A stretch of 64,000 nucleotides of DNA from an uncultured Lachnospiraceae bacterium (GTDB taxonomy: Bacteria; Bacillota; Clostridia; Lachnospirales; Lachnospiraceae): the NCBI GenBank assembly GCA_947165025.1, contig CAMUYQ010000009.1, forward strand, positions 62,001 to 126,000, read 5' to 3'. The notes under the pieces are model-generated. The model searched no databases. It was not told where the DNA came from and saw only the letters and a program-made list of their open reading frames with translations. This document shows positions 9,566 through 21,200 of the stretch, one piece after another (position 1 is the first letter of the stretch; every line of letters begins with the position of its first letter). The position numbers and the translations under genes were made by a program.

Positions 9566-10177
9566 ATGGCAGATACTAAAGACATCGAACTTACGGAAGA
9601 AGTAAGTGAAGAGACGGCTGCTGAGGAATTTGCCGAAGATGCGGCAGAAAACAGCGGTCCCAAGGCAAACTGGTATGTTGTCCATACTTATTCGGGGTAT
9701 GAGAATAAGGTTAAGGCCAATATAGAAAAGACGATAGAGAACAGACATCTTGAGGACGAGATCCTCGAAGTGCGTGTTCCGATGCAGGACGTGACCGAGG
9801 TTAAGAACGGCGTGAGAAAGACGAGCGCCAAGAAGATGTTCCCGGGCTATGTTTTGATCAATATGATCATGAATGACGTTACATGGTATGTTGTCAGAAA
9901 CACACGTGGTGTAACGGGATTCGTAGGACCGGGAAGCAAGCCCGTTCCGCTTTCGGACGCTGAGATGAAGCCGCTTGGCATCAAGACTGAGAACGTATTC
10001 ATCAACTTCACCGAAGGAGATACGGTCAACGTCATCGCAGGTGTCTGGAAAGATACGATCGGAGTCGTTCAGCGTATGGATATGGGTAAGCAGACAGCTA
10101 CTATCATGGTCGAACTGTTTGGCCGTGAGACACCCGTTGAAATCAGCTTCGACGAGATCAACAAATCAAATTATTAA
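9566..10177 (+). CDS. nusG: Transcription elongation/antitermination factor NusG
   Basis: 203 residues. An acidic N-terminal extension of about 30 residues precedes the NGN domain (WYVVHTYSGYENKVKANIEK), which binds RNA polymerase. The motif FPGYVLI lies mid-domain, and a C-terminal KOW domain (EGDTVNVIAGVWKDTIGVV) follows. The acidic extension is longer than in E. coli. GGAGG lies at the right distance from ATG 9566. Confidence 0.96.
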   Translation: MADTKDIELTEEVSEETAAEEFAEDAAENSGPKANWYVVHTYSGYENKVKANIEKTIENRHLEDEILEVRVPMQDVTEVKNGVRKTSAKKMFPGYVLINMIMNDVTWYVVRNTRGVTGFVGPGSKPVPLSDAEMKPLGIKTENVFINFTEGDTVNVIAGVWKDTIGVVQRMDMGKQTATIMVELFGRETPVEISFDEINKSNY

Positions 10178-10193
10178 GAACTCTATATGAGTT

Positions 10194-10218
10194 GTGGGAG
10201 GAAAATAATTTCCGCCAC
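10194..10218 (+). promoter_or_regulatory. Hairpin in the nusG-rplK spacer, possible L1 autoregulatory site
   Basis: GTGG-GA-GGAAA, a 4-base loop, then TTTCC-G-CCAC forms a stem with a small asymmetric internal loop. Ribosomal protein L1 is known to repress translation from a site in the rplK leader in many bacteria. The structure is seen; the L1 link is inference. Confidence 0.35.
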
Positions 10219-10245
10219 TACCACATTTTATTATAGGAGGCTATT

Positions 10246-10671
10246 ATGGCTAAGAAAGTAGAAGGTTACATCAAACTTCAGATTCCTGCCGGAAAAGCAA
10301 CACCGGCACCCCCGGTTGGCCCTGCACTCGGTCAGCACGGCGTGAACATCGTTGAGTTCACAAAGCAGTTCAATGCAAAGACAGCAGATAAGGGCGACGT
10401 TCTTATCCCTGTTGTCATCACTGTTTATGCAGACAGAAGCTTTTCTTTTATCACAAAGACTCCTCCTGCAGCAGTTCTCATCAAGAAGGCATGCAACATC
10501 AAGTCAGGTTCGGGCGTTCCCAACAAGACAAAGGTTGCAACACTTTCAAAAGAGAAGTGCCGTGAGATAGCTGAGATGAAGATGCCGGATCTTAATGCGG
10601 CTTCAATCGAAGCAGCCATGAGCATGATAGCAGGAACGGCCAGAAGTATGGGCGTTACAGTCGAGGAATAG
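10246..10671 (+). CDS. rplK: Ribosomal protein L11
   Basis: 141 residues, full family length. The N-terminal segment [20 protein letters not shown] is the thiostrepton-region signature of L11, and the C-terminal rRNA-binding domain ends in [11 protein letters not shown]. It forms the GTPase-associated centre with 23S rRNA and L10-L7/L12. AGGAGG lies 8 bp before the ATG. rplA follows after 13 bp. Confidence 0.98.
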   Translation: MAKKVEGYIKLQIPAGKATPAPPVGPALGQHGVNIVEFTKQFNAKTADKGDVLIPVVITVYADRSFSFITKTPPAAVLIKKACNIKSGSGVPNKTKVATLSKEKCREIAEMKMPDLNAASIEAAMSMIAGTARSMGVTVEE

Positions 10672-10684
10672 GAGGGAGCTTAAT

Positions 10685-11374
10685 ATGAAACACGGAAAGA
10701 AATATACCGAAGCGGCTAAGCTTGTGGATCGTGCTACTTCCTACGAGCCCGCTGAAGCTATCGCGCTTGTAAAGAAGACAGCGACAGCAAAGTTTGACGA
10801 GACTGTTGAAGTACATATCCGTACAGGATGCGACGGCAGACATGCCGAGCAGCAGATCCGCGGAGCCGTAGTACTTCCCAACGGAACAGGTAAGACAGTA
10901 AGAGTTCTTGTATTTGCCAAGGGTGACAAGGTGGCTGAGGCTGAATCGGCAGGTGCTGATTTCGTCGGCGGTGACGAGCTCATTCCCAAGATCCAGAACG
11001 AAGGATGGCTTGATTTTGACGTAGTTGTTGCAACTCCCGACATGATGGGTGTTGTCGGACGTCTCGGTAAGGTGCTCGGTCCCAAAGGACTCATGCCCAA
11101 CCCCAAGGCAGGAACGGTTACGATGGATGTCGCTAAGGCGATCGCCGATATCAAAGCAGGTAAGATCGAGTACAGACTTGACAAGACAAACATCATCCAC
11201 TGTCCTGTAGGAAAAGCAAGCTTTTCCGAAGAGAAGCTTTCCGAGAACTTCAATGCTCTTATGGAAGCGATCGTTAAGGCTAAGCCTTCGGCACTCAAGG
11301 GACAGTACTTAAGAAGCATCAGCCTTTCCACAACGATGGGACCCGGCGTAAAAGTTTCTACAGCAAAGTATTGA
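10685..11374 (+). CDS. rplA: Ribosomal protein L1
   Basis: 229 residues, normal for L1. The conserved core [21 protein letters not shown] lies around residue 125-145. L1 forms the L1 stalk at the E site and is a translational repressor of its own operon in known cases. GGAGGG precedes the ATG. A strong terminator follows, so the downstream CapA-like gene is set apart from the ribosomal transcript. Confidence 0.98.
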   Translation: MKHGKKYTEAAKLVDRATSYEPAEAIALVKKTATAKFDETVEVHIRTGCDGRHAEQQIRGAVVLPNGTGKTVRVLVFAKGDKVAEAESAGADFVGGDELIPKIQNEGWLDFDVVVATPDMMGVVGRLGKVLGPKGLMPNPKAGTVTMDVAKAIADIKAGKIEYRLDKTNIIHCPVGKASFSEEKLSENFNALMEAIVKAKPSALKGQYLRSISLSTTMGPGVKVSTAKY

Positions 11375-11388
11375 TTTATGTTATTATT

Positions 11389-11419
11389 AACCCGGCAGGA
11401 TCCTGCCGGGTTGTTTTTT
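11389..11419 (+). terminator. Rho-independent terminator after rplA
   Basis: Perfect 12-bp arms AACCCGGCAGGA / TCCTGCCGGGTT (11389-11412) followed by GTTTTTT. Confidence 0.9.
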
Positions 11420-11434
11420 GCTTTCGGGAAAGAT

Positions 11435-12808
11435 ATGAGATCACATTATTTGCTGGAAAAATCAATAGCGGCGTGTATGATCGTCGCCGTGACGGCGGTG
11501 GCTCTTACGGGATGCGTTACCGTGAACATAACGAAGAAGTCCGAGGCGTCCGAAAAAAGTACCGACAGCAGTCAGGTTACGCCGGCACCGGTAATTACGA
11601 TAAATGATGACTCCGAGGCGGTCATAGCCAACGTTGAAGAAGAAGAGGAGTTCGTTTACGAAGAGATATACGATCCTGTTGAAAAACGCTATTCAGTTGA
11701 GTGTGCGGATCCCGAAAAAGTGACGATGGCTTTTGTCGGTGATGTCGGGTTTGCCCAGGGGTATGCGACGATAAACAAATACAGGAGCAACGGAAGCGAC
11801 ATCCATAACAGCATGGATGAGGGTGTTCTGTCCACGATGCAGGGCGTGGATATAATGATGGCGAACAATGAGTTTCCGTACAGCGACAGGGGTACGCCGA
11901 CGCCGAACAAGACATTTACGTTCCGTGCGGATCCCAAGGATGTTCATATAATGAAGGATATGGGAGTGGACATCGTCTCCCTTGCAAACAATCATGCTTA
12001 TGATTACGGCCCGGATGCACTGATAGATACGATAGATACGCTTAATGATGCGCGTCTTCCGTTCGTGGGTGCAGGGAAGGATTTTAACGAGGCAGCTCAT
12101 CCCGTGTATTTTCATGTGAACGGACACGTAATATCGTATGTGAGCGCCACACAGATAGAGAGGCTTGGAAATCCGGACACGAAGGAAGCAACGGCTGATT
12201 CGCCGGGAGTTCTGCGTACGCTCGATCCGAAAAAGGCGGTTGCGGCAATAGAAGAGGCAGCGGCAAACAGTGATTTTACGGTAATGTATGTGCACTGGGG
12301 AAGCGAGAGTACCGATCTTGTTGAGCAGAGCCAGCGCGATCTGGCGCGTGCATATGTTGATGCGGGAGCGGATCTGATCATCGGTGACCACTCGCACTGC
12401 CTGCAGGGTATTGACTATGTCGATGATGTTCCGGTGTTCTACAGTCTCGGAAACTTCTGGTTCAATTCGAAGACACTTGATACATGCATTGTTCGCGCAA
12501 CGCTTGACAGTGAATGCAAACTGTCGCTTCTTGAATTCATTCCGTGCATCCAGAGAGGATCGTGTGTTGTCAGCACGACCGAGAGCGAGAAGACCCGGAT
12601 AATCGAATACATGCGCGGTATTTCAAACTATGCCGAGATTGATGATAACGGATGTGTAACAAAATCGGACAGCGATCATAACAAACAGAACGGACAGAAC
12701 ACGTCTCCTGCCAGAAAACCTGCACAGCCGGCGGCTGAAGAGACTCCTGCTGCCCAGGAAGCGGTGCAGCTTCCCGACTGGGCTGTAGATCCGGCAACCG
12801 TGGAGTAA
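11435..12808 (+). CDS. CapA-family lipoprotein (poly-gamma-glutamate-type metallophosphatase fold)
   Basis: 457 residues from ATG 11435. The frame stays open upstream to 11378, but that would place the start before the terminator and spoil the lipoprotein signal. The N-terminus ends in lipobox ALTGC. The CapA/PgsA fold is clear: AFVGDVGFA, NNEFPYSDRG, LANNHAYDYGPDAL, YVHWGSE, GDHSHCLQG and YSLGNFWF, in family order with metal-ligand residues kept. The C-terminal tail is rich in Pro, Ala, Gln and Glu, probably a cell-wall spacer. CapA proteins act in capsule or poly-gamma-glutamate export, but many are of unknown role. It is an unusual insertion between rplA and rplJ, and no promoter of its own was found. 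Confidence 0.85.
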   Translation: MRSHYLLEKSIAACMIVAVTAVALTGCVTVNITKKSEASEKSTDSSQVTPAPVITINDDSEAVIANVEEEEEFVYEEIYDPVEKRYSVECADPEKVTMAFVGDVGFAQGYATINKYRSNGSDIHNSMDEGVLSTMQGVDIMMANNEFPYSDRGTPTPNKTFTFRADPKDVHIMKDMGVDIVSLANNHAYDYGPDALIDTIDTLNDARLPFVGAGKDFNEAAHPVYFHVNGHVISYVSATQIERLGNPDTKEATADSPGVLRTLDPKKAVAAIEEAAANSDFTVMYVHWGSESTDLVEQSQRDLARAYVDAGADLIIGDHSHCLQGIDYVDDVPVFYSLGNFWFNSKTLDTCIVRATLDSECKLSLLEFIPCIQRGSCVVSTTESEKTRIIEYMRGISNYAEIDDNGCVTKSDSDHNKQNGQNTSPARKPAQPAAEETPAAQEAVQLPDWAVDPATVE

Positions 12809-12836
12809 CAAAGTGCCGAAAATACGCAGAAAAATG

Positions 12837-12865
12837 TTGACAACGTTATGAACATATGGTAGTTT
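12837..12865 (+). promoter_or_regulatory. Promoter of the L10 leader-rplJ-rplL transcript
   Basis: TTGACA at 12837-12842, 17 bp, TAGTTT at 12860-12865. The consensus -35 is just after the CapA stop. Transcription should start near 12872, at the head of the L10 leader. Confidence 0.7.
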
Positions 12866-12871
12866 AGACAA

Positions 12872-13063
12872 GGTCGCGCAAGCGGCAAAGCCGAAGACAG
12901 CAGGTGCTATTTCGCGTAAGCAACTGACAGTTCGCCTGCCGAGGAGAATACGAGTAATCGCTTTATCATGCTGATGATCATACCCGTTCCGTCTTCGGAG
13001 CGGTTATTTTTTTGATAACCTCGTTTTCGGCAAAGAATCGAAAATCTATAAGGAGGTAAAAGA
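12872..13063 (+). promoter_or_regulatory. Ribosomal protein L10 leader
   Basis: The leader holds the pieces of the known L10 leader RNA: AAGACAGCAGGTG (12894-12906), then a distal strand with CCTGCCGAGG (12935-12944) that can pair with it around a kinked hairpin. The L10-L7/L12 complex binds this RNA and represses its own operon. A terminator-like hairpin (12984-13013) lies between it and rplJ, so control may be by attenuation as well as translation. Confidence 0.8.
12984..13013 (+). terminator. Attenuator hairpin in the L10 leader
   Basis: CCGTTCCG / CGGAGCGG arms (one G-U pair) with a TCTT loop, then TTATTTTTTT. It sits upstream of the rplJ ribosome site and so would act only when formed in competition with the leader fold. 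Confidence 0.75.
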
Positions 13064-13639
13064 ATGGCAAAGGTAGAACTTAAGAAACCTGTTGTTGATG
13101 AGATCTCTGAAGTTGTCAAGGACGCTCAGGGCGTTGTGCTCGTAGACTACCGCGGACTTACCGTTGAGCAGGATACGATCCTTCGTAAGCAGCTTCGTGA
13201 GGCAGGCATCACTTACAAGGTTTACAAGAACACAATGATGAACTTTGCATTCAAGGGAACTGATTTTGAGGTACTTGCTCCTCATCTTGAAGGTCCCAGT
13301 GCTATTGCCGTATCAAAGGAAGATGCAACAGCACCCGCACGTGTTATCGTCAAGTTTGCAAAAGAAGCTCCGAACCTGGAACTCAAGGCAGGCGTGATCG
13401 AAGGCGTGCTCTATGATGCAAAGGGTATTGCGGAGGTTGCCAAGATCCCGTCAAGAGAAGAACTTCTCTCCAAACTGCTTGGATCACTGCAGTCACCTCT
13501 TTCCAACTTTGCTCGCGTTCTTAATCAGATCGCAGAGAAGGGTGGAGAGGCAGCACCTGCAAAGGAAGAGGCACCCGTAGAAGAAGCCAAGGCTGAGGAA
13601 GCAGCACCTGCAGAAGAAGCAGCTCCCGCTGAAGAATAG
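13064..13639 (+). CDS. rplJ: Ribosomal protein L10
   Basis: 191 residues. The rRNA-binding N-terminal domain (VVLVDYRGLTVEQ, YKVYKNTMMNFAF) is normal. After the helix that binds L7/L12 dimers (about residues 140-160), the protein carries an extra tail of alternating Ala, Pro and Glu of about 30 residues, longer than the standard of about 165-175. AAGGAGG precedes ATG 13064. Expression is under the L10 leader. Confidence 0.97.
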   Translation: MAKVELKKPVVDEISEVVKDAQGVVLVDYRGLTVEQDTILRKQLREAGITYKVYKNTMMNFAFKGTDFEVLAPHLEGPSAIAVSKEDATAPARVIVKFAKEAPNLELKAGVIEGVLYDAKGIAEVAKIPSREELLSKLLGSLQSPLSNFARVLNQIAEKGGEAAPAKEEAPVEEAKAEEAAPAEEAAPAEE

Positions 13640-13723
13640 GCAGATGGGAGGGGCCCGTTTACGGGAAGAACCTGTCTGCACATTAATATTAGAAAATCGG
13701 ATTATAATTAGGAGGAAAATACA

Positions 13724-14107
13724 ATGGCAAAGATGTCAACAGCAGAATTTATTGATGCTATCAAAGAGTTAACAGTATTAGAGCTTAACGATCTTGTTAA
13801 GGCTTGTGAAGAAGAGTTCGGTGTATCTGCAGCAGCAGGTGTTGTAGTTGCAGCAGCAGGCGGTGCAGCTGATGGCGGCGCAGCAGGCGAGGAGAAGAGC
13901 GAATTCGATGTTGAACTTACAGATGTAGGTCCCAACAAGGTTAAGGTTATCAAGGTTGTTCGTGAAGCAACAGGTCTTGGACTTAAAGAAGCCAAGGATC
14001 TTGTTGATTCTGCTCCCAAGGTACTTAAAGAGGGCGCTTCCAAGGAAGAGGCTGAGGATATCAAGACAAAGCTTGAAGCTGAGGGCGCAAAGGTTACTCT
14101 TAAGTAA
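13724..14107 (+). CDS. rplL: Ribosomal protein L7/L12
   Basis: 127 residues. It has the N-terminal dimerisation helices, an Ala/Gly-rich hinge (residues 38-55) and a C-terminal factor-binding domain with the conserved [20 protein letters not shown] segment. It makes the stalk that recruits EF-G and EF-Tu, both encoded further on in this window. AGGAGG precedes the ATG. Confidence 0.98.
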   Translation: MAKMSTAEFIDAIKELTVLELNDLVKACEEEFGVSAAAGVVVAAAGGAADGGAAGEEKSEFDVELTDVGPNKVKVIKVVREATGLGLKEAKDLVDSAPKVLKEGASKEEAEDIKTKLEAEGAKVTLK

Positions 14108-14142
14108 TCAGATAATATTTCAGAAAATTTAAAAAATTTTTC

Positions 14143-14171
14143 TTGACTCTAAAAAGAGCTTGTGTTACCAT
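14143..14171 (+). promoter_or_regulatory. Internal promoter for rpoB-rpoC
   Basis: TTGACT at 14143-14148, 17 bp, TACCAT at 14166-14171. It overlaps a long-range inverted repeat (AAAAAGAGC 14151-14159 and GCTCTTTTT 14199-14207) followed by a T-run, which may act as an rplL-rpoB attenuator. Confidence 0.55.
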
Positions 14172-14312
14172 GGATAACGCACTATTGTGGTTTCATAGGC
14201 TCTTTTTGCGTGCTTTTTTTCTAAAAAACCGCTAAATATAGGGGCTTTGATGCGTTTGCCCACAAGTGCATGATCAATGCAATCTAAATAGAAGAACGGG
14301 GTGAAAACGTCA

Positions 14313-17300
14313 ATGGAAAAGAACAGGATACGTCCGGTTACGGTTGGCAAGAGCACGAGAATGAGCTTTTCGCGTCAGAAAGAAGTTCTCGAGATGCCGA
14401 ATCTCATCGAGGTTCAGAAGGACTCATACCAATGGTTTCTGGATGAAGGTCTGAAGGAAGTCTTTGCAGACATCTCACCGATCACGGACTACAGCGGACA
14501 GTTAAGTCTCGAGTTTGTTGATTTTAAGCTTTGCGAGGAAGATGTCAAGTATTCTATTGAGGAGTGTAAGGAACGGGATGCGACATATGCTGCTCCGTTA
14601 AAAGTTCTGGTACGTCTCTATAACAAACCGGAAGACAAGATCATCGAGCACGAGATCTTTATGGGCGACCTGCCTCTCATGACTGCCACGGGCACATTCG
14701 TTATAAACGGTGCTGAACGTGTTATCGTCAGCCAGCTGGTCCGCTCCCCGGGAATCTATTACGGGATCACCCACGATAAATTCGGTAAAAAGCTGTACTC
14801 ATGTACGGTAATCCCCAACAGAGGTGCATGGTTGGAGTATGAAACAGACTCCAATGATGTCTTCTTTGTGCGCGTGGACCGTACAAGAAAAGTTCCTGTT
14901 ACCGTTCTGCTCCGTTCACTCGGACTCGGAACAAACCAGGAGATACTCGATCTGTTCGGTGATGAGCCGAAGATCATGGCTTCATTCGGAAAGGATGTTG
15001 CAACGAACTATCAGGAAGGTCTTCTCGAATTATATAAGAAGATCCGTCCCGGTGAGCCTCTTGCGGTTGAAAGCGCAGAGAGCCTTATCAATGCAATGTT
15101 CTTCGATCCGAGAAGATATGACCTTGCAAAGGTAGGTCGTTATAAGTTCAATAAGAAGCTAATGCTCCGTTACCGTATCAGGAACAGAGTGATCGCTGAA
15201 GATGTTATCGATCCCAATACAGGAGAGATACTTGCAAAGGCCGGAACGGTTGCCACCATGGAACTTGCAGACAAGATCCAGAATGCGGCAGTTCCTTATG
15301 TAGTCATTCAGTGTGATGAGAGAAACGTAAGAGTGCTCTCAAACCTTATGGTTGATATCACAAGCTTTATCGACTGTGATCCGAAGGAACTCGGTATCAC
15401 CGAGCTTGTTTACTATCCCGCACTGCAGGCTCTTTTGGCTGAATATGCGAGCGATCCGGAAGCTCTTGCCGATGCGATAGCAGAGTCCGTTCATGCTCTC
15501 GTTCCCAAGCATATCACTAAGGAAGATATTTTTGCTTCCATTAACTATAACATGCATCTTGAGTACGGCATCGGTCATGACGATGATATCGATCACCTCG
15601 GTAACCGTCGTATCCGTGCTGTCGGAGAACTGTTACAGAACCAGTACAGGATCGGTCTTTCAAGACTTGAAAGAGTTGTCAGGGAGAGAATGACGACTCA
15701 GGATCTTGAGGGTATCTCACCGCAGCAGCTTATCAACATCAAGCCGGTAACCGCAGCGGTCAAGGAGTTCTTCGGATCATCACAGCTGTCACAGTTCATG
15801 GACCAGAACAACCCTCTCGGTGAGCTTACTCATAAGAGAAGGCTGTCGGCTCTCGGTCCCGGAGGTCTGTCAAGAGACCGTGCCGGATTCGAGGTCCGTG
15901 ACGTACATTATTCTCACTACGGAAGAATGTGTCCCATTGAGACACCTGAAGGACCCAACATCGGTCTTATCAACTCGCTTGCATGCTACGCAAGGATAAA
16001 TGAGTACGGATTTGTAGAGGCGCCGTACAGAAAGATCGATCATTCGGATCCGGAAAATCCTGTCGTAACGGATGAGGTTGTCTACATGACCGCCGATGAA
16101 GAGGATAATTACCATGTTGCACAGGCTAATGAACCTCTTGATGAAAATGGTCATTTTATAAAGAACAATGTATCTGGACGTTTCCGCGACGAGACACAGG
16201 AATATGACAAGTCCATGTTTGAGTTCATGGATGTATCGCCTAAGATGGTGTTCTCGGTTGCTACGGCACTTATCCCGTTCCTTGAGAACGATGACGCCAA
16301 CCGTGCCCTTATGGGATCGAACATGCAGCGTCAGGCGGTTCCGCTCCTTCGTACGGAGGCCCCTGTTATCGGAACAGGAATGGAGCCCAAGGCAGCTGTT
16401 GACTCGGGCGTGTGCGTTGTTGCCAAGAAGCCCGGTACTGTTGTAAGTTCAGTATCCGACGAGATCGTTATCAAGAATGACGACAAGACGGTTGAGACAT
16501 ATCATCTTACAAAGTTCCTGCGTTCGAACCAGTCGAACTGCTACAACCAGAAGCCCATAGTTGACAAGGGTGAGCATGTTGAGGCAGGACAGGTCATCGC
16601 AGACGGTCCTTCCACATCAAACGGAGAGATGGCACTCGGTAAGAACCCGCTCATCGCGTTCATGACATGGGAAGGATACAACTACGAGGATGCCGTTCTT
16701 CTGTCGGAAAGACTTGTACAGGAAGATGTATATACATCCGTTCATATAGAGGAACATGAAGCGGAAGCAAGAGATACCAAGCTCGGACCCGAAGAGATAA
16801 CAAGGGATGTCCCGGGTGTCGGTGAGGATGCGCTCAAGGATCTTGATGAGAACGGTATCATCCGTATAGGTGCGGAAGTAAGAGCCGGTGATATCCTTGT
16901 CGGTAAGGTAACTCCCAAGGGAGAGACGGAACTTACCGCAGAGGAAAGACTTCTTCGCGCGATCTTCGGTGAGAAAGCAAGAGAAGTAAGGGATACATCA
17001 CTTAAGGTTCCTCACGGTGAATACGGTATCATCGTTGATGCAAAAGTGTTCACAAGGGAAAACGGAGATGAGCTTCCTCCGGGAGTAAACAAATCCGTAA
17101 GAATATACATTGCGCAGAAGAGAAAGATCTCCGTCGGAGATAAGATGGCAGGTCGTCACGGAAACAAGGGTGTTGTTTCCCGCGTGCTTCCTATAGAGGA
17201 TATGCCTTATCTTCCCAACGGACGTCCGGTAGATATAGTTCTTAACCCTCTCGGCGTTCCTTCGCGTATGAATATCGGACAGGTACTTGAGATCCATCTG

Positions 17301-18200
17301 TCACTTGCCGCAAAGGCACTCGGATTCAATATCTCGACTCCGGTCTTTGACGGTGCGGATGAGGATGACATCATGGATACTCTTGATCTGGCCAATGACT
17401 ACGTAAATCTTCCTTTTGATTCAAAGGAAGCAAAGGACAAGTCGGAGGTTACGTTTGAGAGCCTTCATAAGGCAGAACTTCTTCCCGAGGTTTATGAATA
17501 TCTGTCTGAGAACAGGGATCACAGAACACTCTGGAAAGGCGTTCCGATCTCAAGAGACGGTAAGGTAAGACTTCGTGACGGACGTACGGGAGAATACTTC
17601 GACAATCCGGTCACGATCGGACATATGCATTACCTTAAGCTTCACCATCTGGTAGACGATAAGATCCACGCACGTTCCACGGGACCGTACTCACTCGTTA
17701 CACAGCAGCCTCTCGGTGGTAAAGCCCAGTTCGGCGGACAGCGTTTCGGTGAGATGGAAGTTTGGGCACTTGAGGCATACGGTGCATCATACACACTGCA
17801 GGAGATACTGACTGTCAAGTCCGATGACGTTATCGGCCGTGTCAAGACATATGAAGCGATCATCAAGGGTGACAATATTCCCGAAGGTGGAATACCCGAA
17901 TCATTTAAGGTCCTTCTCAAGGAACTTCAGTCACTCGGCCTTGATGTGCGTGTTCTTAAAGATGACAATACGGAAGTAGAGATTAAAGAAACCGTTGAAT
18001 ACGGCGAAACCGACATGCGTTCCGTTCTCGAAGGTGATTTCAAGGATTACCGCAAGGATGAAAACTTTGCAAAGAGCGGATACAGCACACAGGAATTCGA
18101 CGAAGAAAGCGGAGACCTCGTTGATGTCGAGGAAGAATCCGATGATTTTGATGATTCCGATGTAGACTTCGAAGAAAGCTACGACGACTCAGAGGAATGA
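14313..18200 (+). CDS. rpoB: RNA polymerase beta subunit
   Basis: 1295 residues from ATG 14313; an in-frame GTG at 14301 overlaps the ribosome site GGGGTG and is less likely. All core regions are present. In the rifampicin pocket ([20 protein letters not shown]) the aspartate, histidine and serine that are classically changed in resistant mutants are all wild-type residues. The motif [12 protein letters not shown] and the C-terminal [13 protein letters not shown] are intact. The tail after the last conserved block is very acidic (about 40 residues). It is followed by rpoC after 33 bp. Confidence 0.98.
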   Translation: MEKNRIRPVTVGKSTRMSFSRQKEVLEMPNLIEVQKDSYQWFLDEGLKEVFADISPITDYSGQLSLEFVDFKLCEEDVKYSIEECKERDATYAAPLKVLVRLYNKPEDKIIEHEIFMGDLPLMTATGTFVINGAERVIVSQLVRSPGIYYGITHDKFGKKLYSCTVIPNRGAWLEYETDSNDVFFVRVDRTRKVPVTVLLRSLGLGTNQEILDLFGDEPKIMASFGKDVATNYQEGLLELYKKIRPGEPLAVESAESLINAMFFDPRRYDLAKVGRYKFNKKLMLRYRIRNRVIAEDVIDPNTGEILAKAGTVATMELADKIQNAAVPYVVIQCDERNVRVLSNLMVDITSFIDCDPKELGITELVYYPALQALLAEYASDPEALADAIAESVHALVPKHITKEDIFASINYNMHLEYGIGHDDDIDHLGNRRIRAVGELLQNQYRIGLSRLERVVRERMTTQDLEGISPQQLINIKPVTAAVKEFFGSSQLSQFMDQNNPLGELTHKRRLSALGPGGLSRDRAGFEVRDVHYSHYGRMCPIETPEGPNIGLINSLACYARINEYGFVEAPYRKIDHSDPENPVVTDEVVYMTADEEDNYHVAQANEPLDENGHFIKNNVSGRFRDETQEYDKSMFEFMDVSPKMVFSVATALIPFLENDDANRALMGSNMQRQAVPLLRTEAPVIGTGMEPKAAVDSGVCVVAKKPGTVVSSVSDEIVIKNDDKTVETYHLTKFLRSNQSNCYNQKPIVDKGEHVEAGQVIADGPSTSNGEMALGKNPLIAFMTWEGYNYEDAVLLSERLVQEDVYTSVHIEEHEAEARDTKLGPEEITRDVPGVGEDALKDLDENGIIRIGAEVRAGDILVGKVTPKGETELTAEERLLRAIFGEKAREVRDTSLKVPHGEYGIIVDAKVFTRENGDELPPGVNKSVRIYIAQKRKISVGDKMAGRHGNKGVVSRVLPIEDMPYLPNGRPVDIVLNPLGVPSRMNIGQVLEIHLSLAAKALGFNISTPVFDGADEDDIMDTLDLANDYVNLPFDSKEAKDKSEVTFESLHKAELLPEVYEYLSENRDHRTLWKGVPISRDGKVRLRDGRTGEYFDNPVTIGHMHYLKLHHLVDDKIHARSTGPYSLVTQQPLGGKAQFGGQRFGEMEVWALEAYGASYTLQEILTVKSDDVIGRVKTYEAIIKGDNIPEGGIPESFKVLLKELQSLGLDVRVLKDDNTEVEIKETVEYGETDMRSVLEGDFKDYRKDENFAKSGYSTQEFDEESGDLVDVEEESDDFDDSDVDFEESYDDSEE

Positions 18201-18233
18201 TTTTAGCCTATACTTTTGTAAAAGGAGCGAAAC

Positions 18234-21200
18234 ATGGCAGAACAAAATAAAGAAGCTTACGAGCCTTTAACATTTGATGCGATCCGTATCGGACTCGCAT
18301 CACCCGAAAAGATAAAAGAGTGGTCAAGGGGTGAAGTCAGAAAACCGGAGACCATCAACTACAGAACACTCAAGCCCGAGAAGGACGGTCTGTTCTGCGA
18401 AAGGATATTCGGACCTTCAAAAGACTGGGAATGTCACTGCGGAAAGTATAAAAAGATCCGTTATAAAGGTGTTATCTGTGACCGTTGCGGAGTTGAGGTC
18501 ACAAAGGCAAACGTCCGTCGTGAACGTATGGGTCACATCGAACTTGCTGCACCCGTTTCCCATATCTGGTATTTCAAGGGAATCCCGAGCCGTATGGGAC
18601 TGATCCTTGATCTTTCACCGAGAACACTTGAGAAGGTTCTCTATTTTGCAAATTACATCGTACTCGATCCGATGGGTACCGATCTTAAGTACAAGCAGGT
18701 ACTTACCGAGGCAGAGTACCAGAAGGAAGTTGAAGAATACGGATACGGCAAGTTCCGTGTAGGAATGGGTGCCGAAGCGATCAAGGAACTTCTGATGGCT
18801 ATCGATCTTGATGCCGAGGCAGAAGACCTCAAGGCTCAGCTTGAAGATTCAACAGGTCAGAAAAAGGCAAAGATCATCAAGCGTCTTGAAGTTGTGGAAG
18901 CATTCCGCGAGTCCGGTAACAAGCCCGAGTGGATGATAATGGATGTGATCCCGGTCATCCCGCCCGATCTTCGTCCCATGGTACAGCTTGACGGCGGAAG
19001 ATTCGCCACATCTGACCTTAACGATCTGTACAGAAGGATCATCAACAGAAATAACCGTCTGAAGAGACTGCTTGAACTCGGAGCTCCCGATATCATCGTT
19101 CGAAACGAGAAGAGAATGCTCCAGGAAGCAGTTGATGCTCTTATTGATAACGGCCGCCGCGGACGTCCCGTAACAGGACCCGGAAACAGACCCCTCAAGT
19201 CTCTTTCAGACATGCTCAAAGGTAAGTCCGGACGTTTCCGTCAGAACCTTCTTGGTAAGCGTGTCGACTACTCAGGACGGTCGGTTATCGTCGTTGGACC
19301 CGAGCTCAAGATTTATCAGTGCGGTCTGCCCAAGGAGATGGCTATAGAGCTGTTCAAGCCTTTTGTTATGAAAGAGCTTGTTGCCAACAAATCAGCTCAC
19401 AACATAAAGAACGCAAAGAAGATGGTTGAAAGACTTCGTCCCGAAGTCTGGGATGTGCTTGAGGATGTTATCAAAGAACATCCTGTTATGCTGAACCGTG
19501 CACCAACACTGCACAGACTCGGTATCCAGGCATTTGAGCCGATCCTTGTAGAAGGTAAGGCCATAAAGCTTCATCCTCTTGTATGTACCGCGTTCAACGC
19601 TGACTTTGACGGTGACCAGATGGCCGTGCATCTTCCTCTTTCGGTTGAGGCACAGGCTGAGTGCAGATTCCTTCTGCTCTCGCCCAACAACCTGTTAAAG
19701 CCTTCGGACGGCGGTCCCGTTGCGGTTCCTTCACAGGATATGGTACTCGGTATCTACTATCTTACGATGGAGAAGATGAGAGACCTTTCAAAGGATCCGG
19801 ATTTTGAAGGTGAGGCACAGATCAGCTTCCCGCCTACAGAAGCAGAAGCACAGAAGGCCAAGGAAGAGATAAAGGAACTCAACAGAGTCATAGAGGAATA
19901 CTCTTCAGATAAGGATAAATCCGACAGAGGAGCTAAAAAGGATTCCGACAAAAAAGCGATCGAAGAGGCAAAGGCCAAGAGAGAACATATCCGCTCGGCA
20001 TTTGTTGAATCAGTCGGAAAGGCTTTCTATGATTATCAGGACGCTAAAGAAAAGGCCGTTAAGGCAGGCAAGAGCGTCGACAGCATAAAGGGCACGCCGC
20101 TTGAGCGTGATACTCTTATCAGAGTGAACATCGATCCCGAGCGAGACAGATGGATCGTCTGCGAGATGGTAGATATTCTCGGAAGATATTACGATTCGAT
20201 GAACCAGGCTCTCCTTGCTTACGAAAATCAGGAGATCACCCTTCATCAGCCGATCAACGTTTACCGCAGGAAAACACTTCCCGACAATACGGAAGTTTCA
20301 GGAGTCATTAAGACAACGCTCGGCCGTCTGATCTTTAACGAGATACTTCCTCAGGATCTCGGATTCGTTGACAGGGAAGATCCCGAGAACGCACTTAAGC
20401 TTGAGATCGATTTCCATGTAGGAAAATCACACCTCAAGAAGATACTTGAAAGAGTAATCAATAACCACGGTGCTACAAAGACAGCAGAAGTTCTTGATGA
20501 TATCAAGTCGATGGGTTACAAGTATTCGACCCAGGCTGCTATGACGGTTTCCATTTCCGATATGACGGTTCCCGCAGCCAAGCAGGAAATGCTTGACGGT
20601 GCACAGAAGACCGTTGAGGAGATCACAAAGAACTATAAGCGTGGCCTTATCACGGAAGAGGAGAGACACGACGGAGTCATTAATACATGGAAGGCTACCG
20701 ACGAGAACATTACAAAAGAACTGATCGACGGACTCGATAAGTACAACAACATCTACATGATGGCTGACTCGGGTGCCCGTGGTTCGAACAAGCAGATCAA
20801 ACAGCTTGCAGGTATGCGTGGACTGATGGCCGATACAACAGGTAAGACCATCGAGCTCCCCATCAAGTCGAACTTCCGTGAAGGTCTTGACGTTCTGGAG
20901 TACTTCATGTCAGCTCACGGTGCACGTAAAGGTCTTTCGGATACGGCTCTTCGTACAGCCGATTCGGGTTACCTGACACGTCGTCTTGTTGATATCTCTC
21001 AGGAGCTTATCATCCGTGAACAGGACTGCTCCGAGAAGCGTGCAACGATACCGGGAATGTTCGTTAAAGAGTTTGCTGACGGCAAGGAAGTGATTGAGAC
21101 TCTTCGCGACAGGATACTCGGAAGATATGCTGCAGAGGATATCGTTGATAAGGACGGAAATGTCCTTGTCGGCAAAAATCATATGATAACACCGAGACGT

